Origin: Astropecten irregularis
Taxonomy: Eukaryota; Echinodermata; Asteroidea; Paxillosida; Astropectinidae
Direction of reading: 5' to 3'
DNA length: 64,000 bases
NCBI GenBank assembly: GCA_963971285.1
Contig: OZ020248.1
Location: 5,518,001 to 5,582,000, forward strand
The notes beneath the pieces are model-generated. The model ran no database searches. It saw nothing but the letters and a program-made list of their open reading frames with translations, and had not been told where the DNA came from. Of the stretch, positions 1 to 10,706 are shown one piece after another (position 1 is the first letter of the stretch; the number at the start of each line of letters is the position of its first letter). The translations under genes were made by a program, and so were the position numbers.

Positions 1-608
1 TAACCTCGTTCTACTTTCAATTTTGGCAGTTTCAGGGATATTGAATTTCTCTTTGCATTATGGATTTTTCAGCTAAACGTCATCGGTTAACCAATATGAA
101 AAACTGAAAATAAAACGAATATTGAAGCCGATTCTAGCTTTATTTTGCTGTGCGACTTGTATTGTTAATATAGCCACTCTATATGGATAAGTGCCATATA
201 GAGTGAGTATTATACACGTAGGTACGCACGCTTTAACATTTTTTTTTTTAGAATTCAAGGAGCCACTTTTATGACCATTCACGTCAGCTTATTCTCTGGG
301 AATGATTGCTTTTAACAAAAGCCGATAGATTTCCGTAGTATTTAACTTGCGTACTGCAGACAGGTATCAATAAATCTCTGGATTTGTAAACGTATTTGAA
401 CGCCAACGCGAAGCAAAGATCTAACAATATCGGTCACAAGCTAGGTGCGGTACAGACTCATGCATATTAATTGGAAAGTTTCAGTTTTAGTACGTGAACT
501 GATATGTGTTATAAGTCTGCTCCGTTACGTGAACTGTTTTGTCTTGTTCTGTATGCTGATCCCTAGTTCGGAGTTGCCTGTGTACTTAAAGGTATATTGC
601 ATGATTGG
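1..608. other. Intergenic, no gene seen
   Basis: AT-rich unique-looking sequence. A fragment of a subfamily-B MITE left end occupies 586-608. Confidence 0.5.
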
Positions 609-880
609 TTAAAGGTAATATCATACTTTGGTTTTTATCAAAGAAATACAGATTCATGGGCAAAAATATCAAGGAAGATACTGCAGTAACAGTCATCTGT
701 GAACATTTCAGTCCCATACGGTATAGGCCTACCAACTTTTTTGAGAAAACAGTGAAAAACAGCCACAGTATTTCTTAAGTCTTTTCTCTTTTATTTTTTG
801 ATCTTTTAAAAGATTTTCTACCAGTATATCTCCATACCCTGAAAGTTATACGTAAATTGTGAACATTTCTGTTTGGGTAT
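609..880 (+). mobile_element. TTAA MITE, subfamily A, internally deleted, 3' end lost
   Basis: The copy starts at TTAA|AGGTAATATCATACTTTGG and shares the family interior (ATTCATGGGCAAAAATATC, CTGTGAACATTTC). The right terminal repeat is missing, and about 100 bp around the central palindrome is deleted. It abuts a fragment of a subfamily-B left end (586-608), which suggests one copy landed in another. TAGGCCTA occurs inside at 724-731. Confidence 0.8.
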
Positions 881-1455
881 GTGGTCAATTCGTTTCTATA
901 CGCATGCGCTCGGTGAAGGCCATCAGAGCGCAAGATAGTCCTACATGACTATTTATCACAAAAAGGACATTATGAAACTACTTAAGTAAATCTGTGCTTA
1001 AGATTACCATAATAGACGCATTACATTGCATGTGCAGTTACTGGCATAAGCTAGTACATGACATACTAAAGTTTAAGCTGATTACACGCATACTAATGTA
1101 GGACGTTTTGGGAAAGTGCTTTTTTAAAAACACATTTAGGCCCAAGTTATGATCGTGGGATTCTGATGAATAATTCATTGCGTTCTTCCCTTAATACGTA
1201 CACCCACCTCCCCAGTACAAATCGGATTCCATTCAACTTTGAAACAAATCCTGTATTACTATTCATGTCGTGCTGCATGCACATAATGTTTCGTGTATAA
1301 TGCAAGTCATTCCTCTGCCCAAAATTAAATGGAAAAAGAAAATCATTCTTAGGAAGAATGGATGAATCGGATTACGGAGGCCGTTGGCCGTATAAGTGCA
1401 GCTTGCAAGTCTCGGTGGTATAAGCTTGCAGCTAGATTAATGATGGACGACATCG

Positions 1456-1822
1456 ATATACTTTGGTAAGAAACCAAAACAGAAATGTTCACAGATTTAC
1501 GTATAACTTACAGGGTATAAAGATGGTGGTGGTATAGAAATATACCGTTAAAATGTTTCCGCCTGAAATGGTGTATTTATTCAAAAATGTGTAAAACAAC
1601 GACCGAAAATCTTTTTGATCTTTTAAAATAATGATCAAAAATAAAAGAGGAAACACTTAAGAAATACTGTGGCTGTTTTTCACTGTTTTCTCAAAAAGTG
1701 GGCACCATGGGACTGGAATGTCCACAGATGACTGTTACTGTATCTATCTTGATATTTTTGTCCATATATCTGTATTTCTTTGATAAAATCCAAAGTATGA
1801 TACGTAAACTAGCTACCTTTAA
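1456..1822 (-). mobile_element. TTAA MITE, subfamily A, left end truncated
   Basis: The reverse-oriented copy reads ATACTTTGGTAAGAAACC at the left and CTACCTTTAA at the right. It contains TTTTAAAATAATGATC, a disrupted form of the central GATCTTTTAAAAGATC palindrome. Confidence 0.8.
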
Positions 1823-2240
1823 CATCAGATTGCATGCTTTTTATATTTGCCAGCCTGCATCTAGGGAACCGGAAAGCGGCGCCAGCGGCAAGCGCGGAAA
1901 TTGCGCCCCCAATTCCAACTTCTGTTGCCAATGGAAACAAAAATCAGACAATTTGAAATTGGAATCTTTATTTATTTGTTGCATTGGATTAGATGTCCAA
2001 GTTGAACAGTCTACAGCTACCTTTTCTGCCTTTGCGTTTTTTGCGCCCGTAAAAAGTAGCGCCCGGGGCACGTGCCCCCCTTTGTCCCAGAGATATCCAT
2101 ACGCTACTGTCTTTTTGTGCATTATTTTGTCAGTCAGTACAACCACAAAGTGTCACCATCAGTTTCTGAACAATTTTTGAGTCCCAGTCTTCGATGTGTC
2201 GTTACAATTGTATTTGCAGATGTGCTTACCAGATTGGACC

Positions 2241-2611
2241 TTAAAAGGTAATATATATCATACTTTGGTTTTTATCAAAGAAATACAGATTCATGGGCAA
2301 AAATATCAAGACAGATACAGTAACAGTCATCTGTGAAAATTTCAGTCCCATACGGTGCCCACCTTTGGAGAAAACAGTGAAAAACAGCCACAGTATTTCT
2401 TAAATCTTTTCACTTTTATTTTTGATCTTTTAAAAGATCAAAAAGATTTTCGGTCGTTGTTTTACTAATTTCTGGATAAATAGACCATTTCAGGCGGAAT
2501 TTTTTTTACGGTGTGTTTCTACCACCACCATTCTTCATACCCTGTAAGCTATACGTAAATCTGTGAACATTTCTGTTTGGGTTTCTTATCAAAGAATGAT
2601 ACTACCTTTAA
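2241..2611 (+). mobile_element. TTAA MITE, subfamily A, near full length
   Basis: TTAA bounds both ends. Inverted ends carry CATACTTTGG at the left and AAAGAATGATACTACC at the right. The centre is GATCTTTTAAAAGATC. Length is about 370 bp, typical of the family here. Confidence 0.85.
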
Positions 2612-3867
2612 TAGCTTTGGCTGACAAAGTCGGCCTACCTTCTTTGCATTGCGCGGCACGGCGGTGAACGGCCGATCACCAAAGTGGCTTCGAAACCTTT
2701 CTAAATTTAATCAACAGAGGGCAGTATGCAATTTATTTATTCATTAATTTCATTCATTATCAATTTTTCTTTACTTTTTTTCCTTGTATTTCGGGATTGC
2801 ATTCACGTTTTCTCGAAACAGTTTAAACTTTTTTCAGTCGAATAAATTCAAATATTGTAGAATATAATTCGCGGGTGTTTTTGTATACGCGTGTAGTAGG
2901 GGTCGTTTTGTAGCTATTTCACGAAGCCCTACGATCGATTGTAACTCGAGTTTCAAAGGATGACCCATCGTATCCTACGTAGGGCTACAATGCATCATAA
3001 GTCCTACGATTGATAGTAAGTTACGACGAGTGTGGTGAAATCGACCGCTGAGCCCTGAAAAACATGGTTACAACGGCAATTAATGGTCAGTTCGAAAAAG
3101 AGGATTCTTCACGTGATACTTCAAAGTTGTATATTGTGTGAAGAAGAGCGGTATAATAGGCCTAGACAATTCTCATTTCGCAATATCTGGGTTTGGGATG
3201 CTCAAGTTTTGGAGAAAACGTTTACATCTCACTATATTCTGTTTGTTCGACGGATTGAGCTGAGATTTATATACCGTATGCATGTACAAATGGATAGGAG
3301 AGCGCATGCATAAAGCTAAGATTGACCGCTCCATGATTTTGAAAGGGACGGATTTACTCTCCAAATTTCCAAAATTGTTGGGTTTGTTCATCTTGAATAA
3401 TATGAAAAATCAGTATTCTATAAAACCTCTTGAATTTTCACTCCACTTTCGTCATGATGACGTAGGCATATACGTGGTCCATAATATGTGGATTGCGTTT
3501 TTTAAAGTCCCTTCAAGTTCAGTTGTACGTAGGCCTATAGGCCAAAGCCTATCCAAGTGATTTTTCACTCATTTGAAATACACCGGTAACGGGTAGCTTA
3601 TGATATCAAATGGCTGAAGGGTTTATTATTTAAAGCCTTTCCACTGCAAACGTTTATGGTTACATGTATATTCATGATTATTCACGACCGATACTTGGAC
3701 GGGTTTTGAACCTCCACCCGCTCATCCCCAGTCCCCCGAGAGGGGCAGAGATGTTCAGTGCTGTAAGAGTGTGACTAACGTTATAGCCTGGTGTATAGGC
3801 CTATTCAAAATATTAAACGAAACAAACAAATCCTAAAACATTTGAGAATGATTAGGGGCCAATTTGC
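2612..3867. other. Intergenic, no gene seen
   Basis: Apart from the repeat at 2915-3055, nothing codes convincingly. TAGGCCTA lies at 3157, 3530 and 3796. Confidence 0.5.
2915..3055. repeat. Inverted-repeat-rich short element
   Basis: The block runs from TATTTCACGAAGCCCTACGA to GGTGAAATCGACC and contains CCTACGTAGGGCTAC and related inverted pieces. Its last 35 bp (GATAGTAAGTTACGACGAG) recurs at 7289-7320 and 61812-61845, so it is a dispersed repeat. Confidence 0.55.
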
Positions 3868-4210
3868 TTAAAGGTATAATACATGATTGGTAAAGGTCAC
3901 ATAACAACACTGTCACTTTGTCTAATCAAACATGTACACGAAATAATAAACCTGTAAAAAAAATTGAGCTAAATCGGGCGTCTGAGTCACGAGGTAATAG
4001 CGAAAATCCTACTCAAAAACATAAAGATGGGTTTTGATTTTACCTCGAGATCAAAACTGTTTCCGGTCTTTGTTTTACTAATCTCTGGATAAATACAGCA
4101 TTTTAGGCGGAAATATTTGAACGGTATGTTTCTACCAGCACCATAAGTTATACGTAAATCTGTGAACATTTCTGTTCGGGTAAGTTACCAATCCAGTACT
4201 GTATCTTTAA
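3868..4210 (+). mobile_element. TTAA MITE, subfamily B
   Basis: The subfamily-B left end is TTAAAGGTATAATACATG and the right end is CAGTACTGTATCTTTAA. The interior shares AAATCTGTGAACATTTCTG with subfamily A, but the first half differs (ACCTGTAAAA..TTGAGCTAAATCGG). Confidence 0.8.
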
Positions 4211-4394
4211 AGGGTGTATTGTTTGGAAGAGTATATAATATACCACAATTTCAGGCGGAAATATTTGAACGGTATGTTCCTACCAGCACCATAAGTTATA
4301 CGTAAATCTGTGAACATTTCTGTTCGGGTAAGTTACTAATCCAGTACTGTATCTTTAAAGGGTGTATTGTTTGGAAGAGTATATAACAATGTAT
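4100..4394. repeat. 148-bp tandem duplication of a MITE end plus flank
   Basis: The segment from TTCAGGCGGAAATATTTGAA to GTTTGGAAGAGTATATAA occurs twice with period 148 and very few differences. The duplication covers the right third of the subfamily-B MITE and about 35 bp of its flank. Confidence 0.9.
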
Positions 4395-4724
4395 ACCATA
4401 ATAACTTCACATTATGGTGAAACCCCGATTACCTTTTTTTTTTAAGGGGACATAGCTAGATACAAAAGATTCCACACACACACACACGAGTAGGTATACC
4501 ATTCCGTGTATACACTGTTTTATTTTTACTTTTTGGTCAAGAAGACTGTGCGGACGACTTATAAATGGTGAAAATTCAAATACTGTAAATACATAACATA
4601 ATTTGTAAAACATCATCCAAACCCCTTGTGAATTCCTCCCGAGCCTTTTCTTGGGTCCTCTCTTGAGGGCGAGCTACATTTTTTTGCTTTCAAGATGGCG
4701 GGCCAGTCTGTGAATTGAACTGGA

Positions 4725-4859
4725 AGGCCGTGTCCCAATTCTCTGGCTGCGGCTGCAAATTACGCATGTACCTATGGCAGCCACTATCCAGTGACTGCAG
4801 CCATTTCCAGAAACTTGTGTGTTATTTGCGATCGCAACCAGAAAATTTGGACACGGCCT
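4725..4859. mobile_element. Short MITE with AGGCCGTGTCC ends
   Basis: Terminal inverted repeats AGGCCGTGTCCCAA and TTTGGACACGGCCT bound a GC-rich interior with GGCTGCGGCTGC and GCGATCGCAACC. A second copy lies at 20897-21016. Confidence 0.7.
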
Positions 4860-4863
4860 AATA

Positions 4864-5159
4864 GACCTTTCTTTTGTTTACAAACTTTGGCTGCTGGTTG
4901 GCATGGGCGGCCAAATGTTGCCAATCATTTCGTCCTCTAGAAAGACGGCGTGACCAAATTCAACATTTTTTACAAACTTCCCATAGCTGTACAAAATGCA
5001 TACCATCATTGCTTGCATTCAGCAATATCTTTCAATGTTTATGAAACATTATGTACAAAGTGTGGTTATTTTTTATGCCCGGCTTTGAGGGCTAGTCTCC
5101 ATAGTTTCCGCCATCTTGGTTGGCAAAAACTCGGGCTGTGACGTTGCAAAAGAAAGGTC
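4864..5159. mobile_element. MITE with GACCTTTCTTTTG ends and TA duplication
   Basis: Perfect 13-bp inverted ends GACCTTTCTTTTG and CAAAAGAAAGGTC are each flanked by TA (4862-4863 and 5160-5161). This fits a Tc1/mariner-type non-autonomous element. No transposase is visible in the 296 bp. Confidence 0.7.
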
Positions 5160-5161
5160 TA

Positions 5162-6597
5162 GTACTAGACGCATTATGTACGAATAGCGCAATATGCACC
5201 TCATTTTTATTAAGGAATTTATAGAAAATTACATTTAACATTCAACAAATGATTATTCCCTTGGTTGTGTCCACTAAATAAGGCCTTAGGGTTCGTAGGG
5301 ACAATATGAGGACACTTGCCAATATATGTTGTTAGAAAGGCAACATTTCGTTACCATTATAGGATCACAGACCTAAGAATAGAGGTTAATTTGTGGTTTT
5401 TGCGTGTGACGTTATAGGCATTAGGCCTATAGGCATGATCCCGTTGTGTTTAATATTGATTCGTTTCAAAAGTCAGAATTCAAAATCATCAAAATTAGCT
5501 GGGGTGCCTAGTTATAATTTTTAATGCAGTTGTTTAATGCAGCTTGATCACCTTTGTCATTAGTTTATTCACTTTCAGACTGAAAAAATGACATTACCAA
5601 TCTTGTGAATAACACCTTTAAAATTCAGGAAGGGAACTTGGTCATTTACCGAAGATTTCAACCTCCGTCTCCACATTATTGACAGACCCTTATAATAGTA
5701 TCAAACTTTGGTTAAGTTGATAGAACAGCTGCGGTCTGTTCATAATTTGATTTGTCATGAAATAAAAACAAACCTGTGACATTTCCAGGTCAATTGATCA
5801 TTGGAAACAGTAGAAAACTGCGAAAACCCGTTGCAGTATTGTTACGCGAAATTGTAATTGTGAGGTTTTTACTCGGAGATCAAAACTGTTTTCGGTCTTT
5901 TGTTTTACTCTTTTCTGGAAAAGAAATACGGCATTTCAGGCAGAAACATTTTAACGTTATATGTTTGTACCATGTCTATCTTATACCCTGTAAGTTATAG
6001 GTAAATCTGTGAACATGTCTGTTTTGGTGTCGCACCAAAGTATGATAGTACCTTTTAGTGGATGTAGCGAGATTGTTTCAGGATGGCACAATACTAAAAC
6101 TCTCAGATGAACATCAATCACAAATGGTATATGTTTTACTCGATTATATATAAAACAATGAACAATGATTAAGACACAATAGGCCTATGTCATAATATTT
6201 ATATAACATTATAGTAAACTATTATAATCAATGATAAAATGCACTCTTAATACAGACAATTTGACCTGTGTATTTTTGTTTAATTAGTGTGCAATTTTTT
6301 CTTCTTTATGATATTATATATAATAGTCTATACACAAAACTAGTACCGTATATTAATATACATGAAATACAAATGGAGATTTACAAATAGACGTAGTAAT
6401 TATGGTTTCCCATAGGTTTGTGCACAAACACGTATTACACAATATTAACGGCTTTTCATGCACAGAAGACATAGTATTAATCTTATAAAATATGTGCCTC
6501 GGTAGTTTGTGCAATGGTTGGATGATTATAACATTCAAACCATTATTTTAAGGCAATGAATAAGCTTTTTAACAAGAATATATTCATAAATATTTAC
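5162..6597. other. Intergenic with one diverged MITE
   Basis: No gene seen. TAGGCCTA occurs at 5422 and 6180. The 6.1-6.6 kb stretch is very AT-rich. Confidence 0.5.
5694..6056 (+). mobile_element. Diverged MITE with mixed A/B subfamily features
   Basis: The ends are subfamily-A-like (ATAGTATCAAACTTTGG and CCAAAGTATGATAGTACC). The interior has subfamily-B text (ACAAACCTGTGACATTTCC, GATCAAAACTGTTTTCGG). It may be a recombinant or an intermediate. Confidence 0.65.
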
Positions 6598-6893
6598 GTC
6601 ATTGAAAAGTGAACAAAGTAAAGACTGTTTCTCAGGTTGCAGCATTGCTAATGCTGTATGTATCCTAAAATGATCCTTGGGATATAGCAGTATGTGCGTG
6701 GTTTCATGGCTTCTGAATGCCAAACAAAGATAATAGACTACCGACACACACCACCAACATAATAGCGCCGGTATGGTGATTCCTGAGGTTGTTGGTTCGA
6801 GTCCCGCTCCAGTCAATGTATCTTTGTTTACTTCCCAATGACTTTGTCAGTTTCCTTTGTGGTTATTTGATGAATTATTATTTACCAATGGCA
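6598..6893 (+). mobile_element. tRNA-derived SINE-like unit
   Basis: The head runs from CTCAGGTTGCAGCATTGC to CACCACCAACATA. The tRNA-like module is degenerate in its 5' half but keeps box B, GGTTCGAGTCCCGCTCCAG. The tail is TCTTTGTTTAC..CCAATGAC..CAGTTTCCTTTGTGG. Other copies lie at 15.9, 49.4 and 56.1 kb. Confidence 0.75.
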
Positions 6894-8479
6894 ATGTGAG
6901 ATAGCACCACCAGAATGATTGGAAATCGCAGAAAATCACGCATTCAATACACGGGGTTATCACCGCTGAATTTGGCGCTTACGGAAGCAGATAAATTTGT
7001 GCTTATACGAGATGCAATTTTCATTTCTGCGCATTTTGTATTTTGCTTAATTGGATATCTCGCTTACTCGGCTTCCATGAATATTCTCAGCCATCCTTGT
7101 ATAAGCGACGAATGAGTATCATAAACACAACATTTGGCCGAAACTTGCAGATCATGCCGCGAGGCTTTTGATAACAATGTTCGGTGTAAAATCTTTGTGA
7201 AATCGAAACTGTGAGAGGCGATGATTATAGCATCTCATCTGCCGGTTTGAAACCGGAGAGAATCCTGGAGATAGTTATACCTGGGCTTGATAGTAAGTTA
7301 CGATGAGTTTGGTGAAGTTGATGTTGAGTCAATTCTTGCATTGTTTACGGGTGTTTTCATGCTGTGCACCGCCTGAGTGAGCCATGACGTAGGCCTACGC
7401 AACTTCCCGCTCATTCTGTGTTCGCTTCTCACAATGCTCAATATAAGCACAGTGTCTCCTCCCACTTAATTACTATAGGTTTTTCCTGGTCATTTTCGGC
7501 CAATTTCATTTTCACGCATTCGTGTTGACGTGATTTTGCCTCGGTTGAAACCGTCACTCGAGTTCACTTTGATGCATCCGTATTTAGCATTGCATTCAAT
7601 TTATTCAACAGTCGTTCAGTTTAGCCATGCAAAATCTGCATTCATTTTAGCACGCTGCCAAAAGCCGTTGCGAATTTGAAGGCTATTCACAAATGGAATT
7701 TTAAATTGAAGGCGATTCTTTTTATTCGCCTTATGCTTGTTTATACATTTGCTTGCACATGAAGTGAAATCGAACGACTATTTTGAGGTGCCTTGCAGTT
7801 TCACGCGAAATGGAATAACGCAGCGTTTAAATCCGCTCATTTGCCGAAAATGACCGGGAAAAACTTCATTATTTTCATCATAATAATATCATACAGTGTT
7901 AGATATTTTAAATAATTGAACATACTGTGTTTAACACCATAGCAAATACATTTATATTTACATCCTCGGCAAGTTGTATAAGGCTGGCACGAACTTTTTC
8001 CTGAGAAGAGCCGCCCAAAGGCACTTCAACGCATTCAGTGTATATACCGCTATACACTTTCATTATTATGCACGTGGCAAAACCTGATCTTATAGTGCAG
8101 CAAAACAGCGGTGAGATGGTAAATTATTTAGCTGTTATGCTACTCTCCAGTACTCCTGTTTGTCTATAATTGTACTATCCGTCACTCCCATTCCTTTAAG
8201 AAAAACGGAGGCAGATGAATCGGCGCGTCGGATCAGAATACTGAGCCTAGCGGAGACACTTTCAAAAACGGACATCCAGGTCCTTTGCCGCCAACATCGG
8301 TTTGTCTAGCGGGGATTTCTATCTGTCAATTTCTCCCGTGCATTTCAGGCCTAAAGATATCGGCACTGTATATAAGATGCTTCTCACTCCACTGCACTAT
8401 AGAAAGATTGTATCAAAAGCTCTTTACAAATCTTCCAAGGCTGTCACCTGCAGACGAACAAGACGTCTTGTGAGCTGTC
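6894..8479. other. Intergenic, no gene seen
   Basis: Contains the inverted-repeat element at 7476-7868, a repeat fragment at 7289-7320, and TAGGCCTA at 7390. Short open frames have no family features. Confidence 0.5.
7476..7868. mobile_element. Inverted-repeat element, ~390 bp
   Basis: The left end GTTTTTCCTGGTCATTTTCG matches the right end CGAAAATGACCGGGAAAAAC inverted, with one mismatch. The interior shows no coding potential. Confidence 0.65.
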
Positions 8480-8853
8480 TTAAAGGTAGTATCATACTTT
8501 GGTTTTTATCAAAGAAATACAGATTCATGGGCAAAAATATCAAGAAAGATACAGTAACAGTCATCTGTGAAAATTTCAGTCCCATACGGTGCCCACTTTT
8601 TGAAAAAAAAAACAGTGAAAAACAACCACAGTATTTCTTAAGTCTTTTCTCTTTTATGTTTTATCTTTTAAAAGATCAAAAAGATTTTCGGTCGTTGTTT
8701 TACTCTTTTCTACCAAAAATACAGCATTTCAGGCGGAAAATTTTTAACGGTATGTTTCCACCACCACCATCTTCATACCCTGTAAGATACTAGTACGTAA
8801 ATCTGTGAACATTTCTGTTTTGGTTTCTTACCAAAGTATGATACTACCTTTAA
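8480..8853 (+). mobile_element. TTAA MITE, subfamily A, best-preserved copy
   Basis: TTAA lies at both ends. Inverted ends are AGGTAGTATCATACTTTGG and CCAAAGTATGATACTACCT. Interior landmarks in order are ATTCATGGGCAAAAATATC, CCCATACGGTGCCCAC, a long A run, TTTTAAAAGATC, CAGGCGGAAA, CACCACCACCATC and AATCTGTGAACATTTC. It is usable as the family reference. Confidence 0.9.
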
Positions 8854-10476
8854 ACTGAGTGTATTATAGCCCCTGAATTGAAGACGAAACTTCGCGAAGC
8901 CTTTTATTTTCTTTTAAATACATATGCATTTTATTTCATGTTTATAAAATATAATTATATATCATTTATTTCTGCACAGCCAAATCAAATTTGAACACTA
9001 CTATATATACATTCTTCATAATTTTATACAAAATAATAATGTCTGCTGACCAGAAACATCGTGAATTCTCCAGATCTAGGCTGATCTAGGCCCTATAACT
9101 ATTAGAGCGCAGTACGGGGTTCTTCCTGTGTTCAGAATCATTATCACTTACACTGTCTTCGAGTTTGGTTTGGGTAAAATCCTTTGTGTTTGACTCAAAA
9201 TACCCACTTCAAATAGTGCCCTCATATTGTGTCAGCCATACTTTGAAAAGGCTATAAATAGCGATGTATGTTTCTCTGCATTATACTCGGTATACATTTG
9301 CGCCCGCGGACTTTCCTTTCGCGGTTAGGTCCGGAAGTGTGCAGCGATATGCATGAGACAAATGCATTATGGGACAGTTTGCGCCCAAATTCTTTTGAAA
9401 TTCGCTATAAGCATGATATTTCTGTCTTAATAAAAACCGGATTAACAACCGTGAAATGAGCCATTTTTGTGCTAAGCAATATTTTGTGCTAAGCAGCTCT
9501 ATGAAATTGGCCCCGGATGAAGCCTCGCCACCCACTTAGATCAAGTTCCAATACTTGAGGGTTGGGGCTAAATAAATACAATTCAAGCCTCTGTTACAGA
9601 GCTTACTTAAGGTATAGTTCGTGACTCCGAAACTGCAAAAGGCACATTCAAATCAATCTAACACAACTTAACAATAATTTAAACTAACTTGAACGAACGA
9701 ACTTGGGGATGAACGAAGACATAAAATAATGCAGCGAACAAAAGAACGAGCGATCGAAATGAACGACAAACAAAACAAACAGTAGGCCTATTGTTATACG
9801 AGCAAACAAATAAACAGTCGATATATACATTACAAACAAACAGACGAACGAATGTATCAGACAAACATAGACAAACGGAAATAGGAGTGGAAAGAATCAA
9901 GTTGACGACGCCCTGGGGCAAGCCTTAGCTGCCCCCACACTCTTCCCGTGTGTGTTTCGCAGACTCCACGCCTGCCTCCCCCTCACCAATGCCCACTCAA
10001 CTCTCCTCACATGTAAAGGATAGTACCCAAATGATTTCTTCAACACCAGCAGCTCTTTCACAATTTTCACTCTTTCTTCTCCGTTCATTTTCTTCTCGAC
10101 TGTATCCTTCTTTCAACAACTCCTGTTGTGATGTCACCCAGTCGCCCACATTTTACTCTGTGTTAGTTACTCTCTCATTTTATACACTCCACAATTTGCC
10201 CCATGGCGCCCTGACTTCTCGCATTTTACAAACAAGCTTAATGTGTTCTGATTTACAGGGACTCCAAGTTGTTTTTTTTTTTTGGGGGGGGGTTATTTTT
10301 TTAATAAGATCTACACACACTTGGAACTATATATATGACTATATCTTGGTCTCTTTTTAATAGACCTCGACCTATTTATGTCGTATTTCACTTGTAAACG
10401 TTAAAAAATCGACAAAATATACTGTTCTTAATACGGTGTTACTTTCTGGTTTCCGTTCATTGTAACACATTTGCAG
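8854..10476. other. Intergenic, no gene seen
   Basis: 9640-9860 is rich in GAACGAAC and AAACAAAC. The open frame at 9950-10360 is Ser/Leu low-complexity without homology that I recognise. TAGGCCTA occurs at 9783. Confidence 0.5.
9405..9514 (-). mobile_element. Partial MITE of the GGGGCCAATTTCATAG family
   Basis: Only the right end survives: TTTTGTGCTAAGCAGCTCTA then TGAAATTGGCCCC. Fuller copies are at 53977-54226 and 57130-57324. Confidence 0.55.
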
Positions 10477-10706
10477 TGTTTCTGGAGGTATTCCTGGAAG
10501 TATTCCTGGAAGTGTTCCTGGAAGTATTCCTGGAAGTGTTCCTGGAAGTGTTCCTGGAAGTGTTCCTGGAAGTGTTCCTGGAAGTGTTCCTGGAAGTATT
10601 CCTGGAAGTATTCCTGGAAGTATTCCTGGAGGTATTCTGGAAATATTCCTGGAAGTGTTCCTGGAAGTATTCCTGGAAGTATTCCTGGAAGTATTCCTAG
10701 AGGTAT
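10477..10706. repeat. 12-bp minisatellite of TTCCTGGAA sites
   Basis: About 18-19 tandem copies of TTCCTGGAAGTA or TTCCTGGAAGTG. I count 15 perfect TTCCTGGAA, which matches the STAT/GAS consensus TTCNNNGAA. Because 12 is a multiple of three, several frames stay open through the array. Those translations are artefacts. Confidence 0.95.

Noticed and set aside
8302-8793. 163-codon open frame
   Set aside because: Most of it runs through a TTAA MITE copy, and it has no recognised domain.
9679-9921. Cys/Phe/Val-rich frame on the minus strand
   Set aside because: It follows GAACGAAC/AAACAAAC simple repeats and has no domain features.
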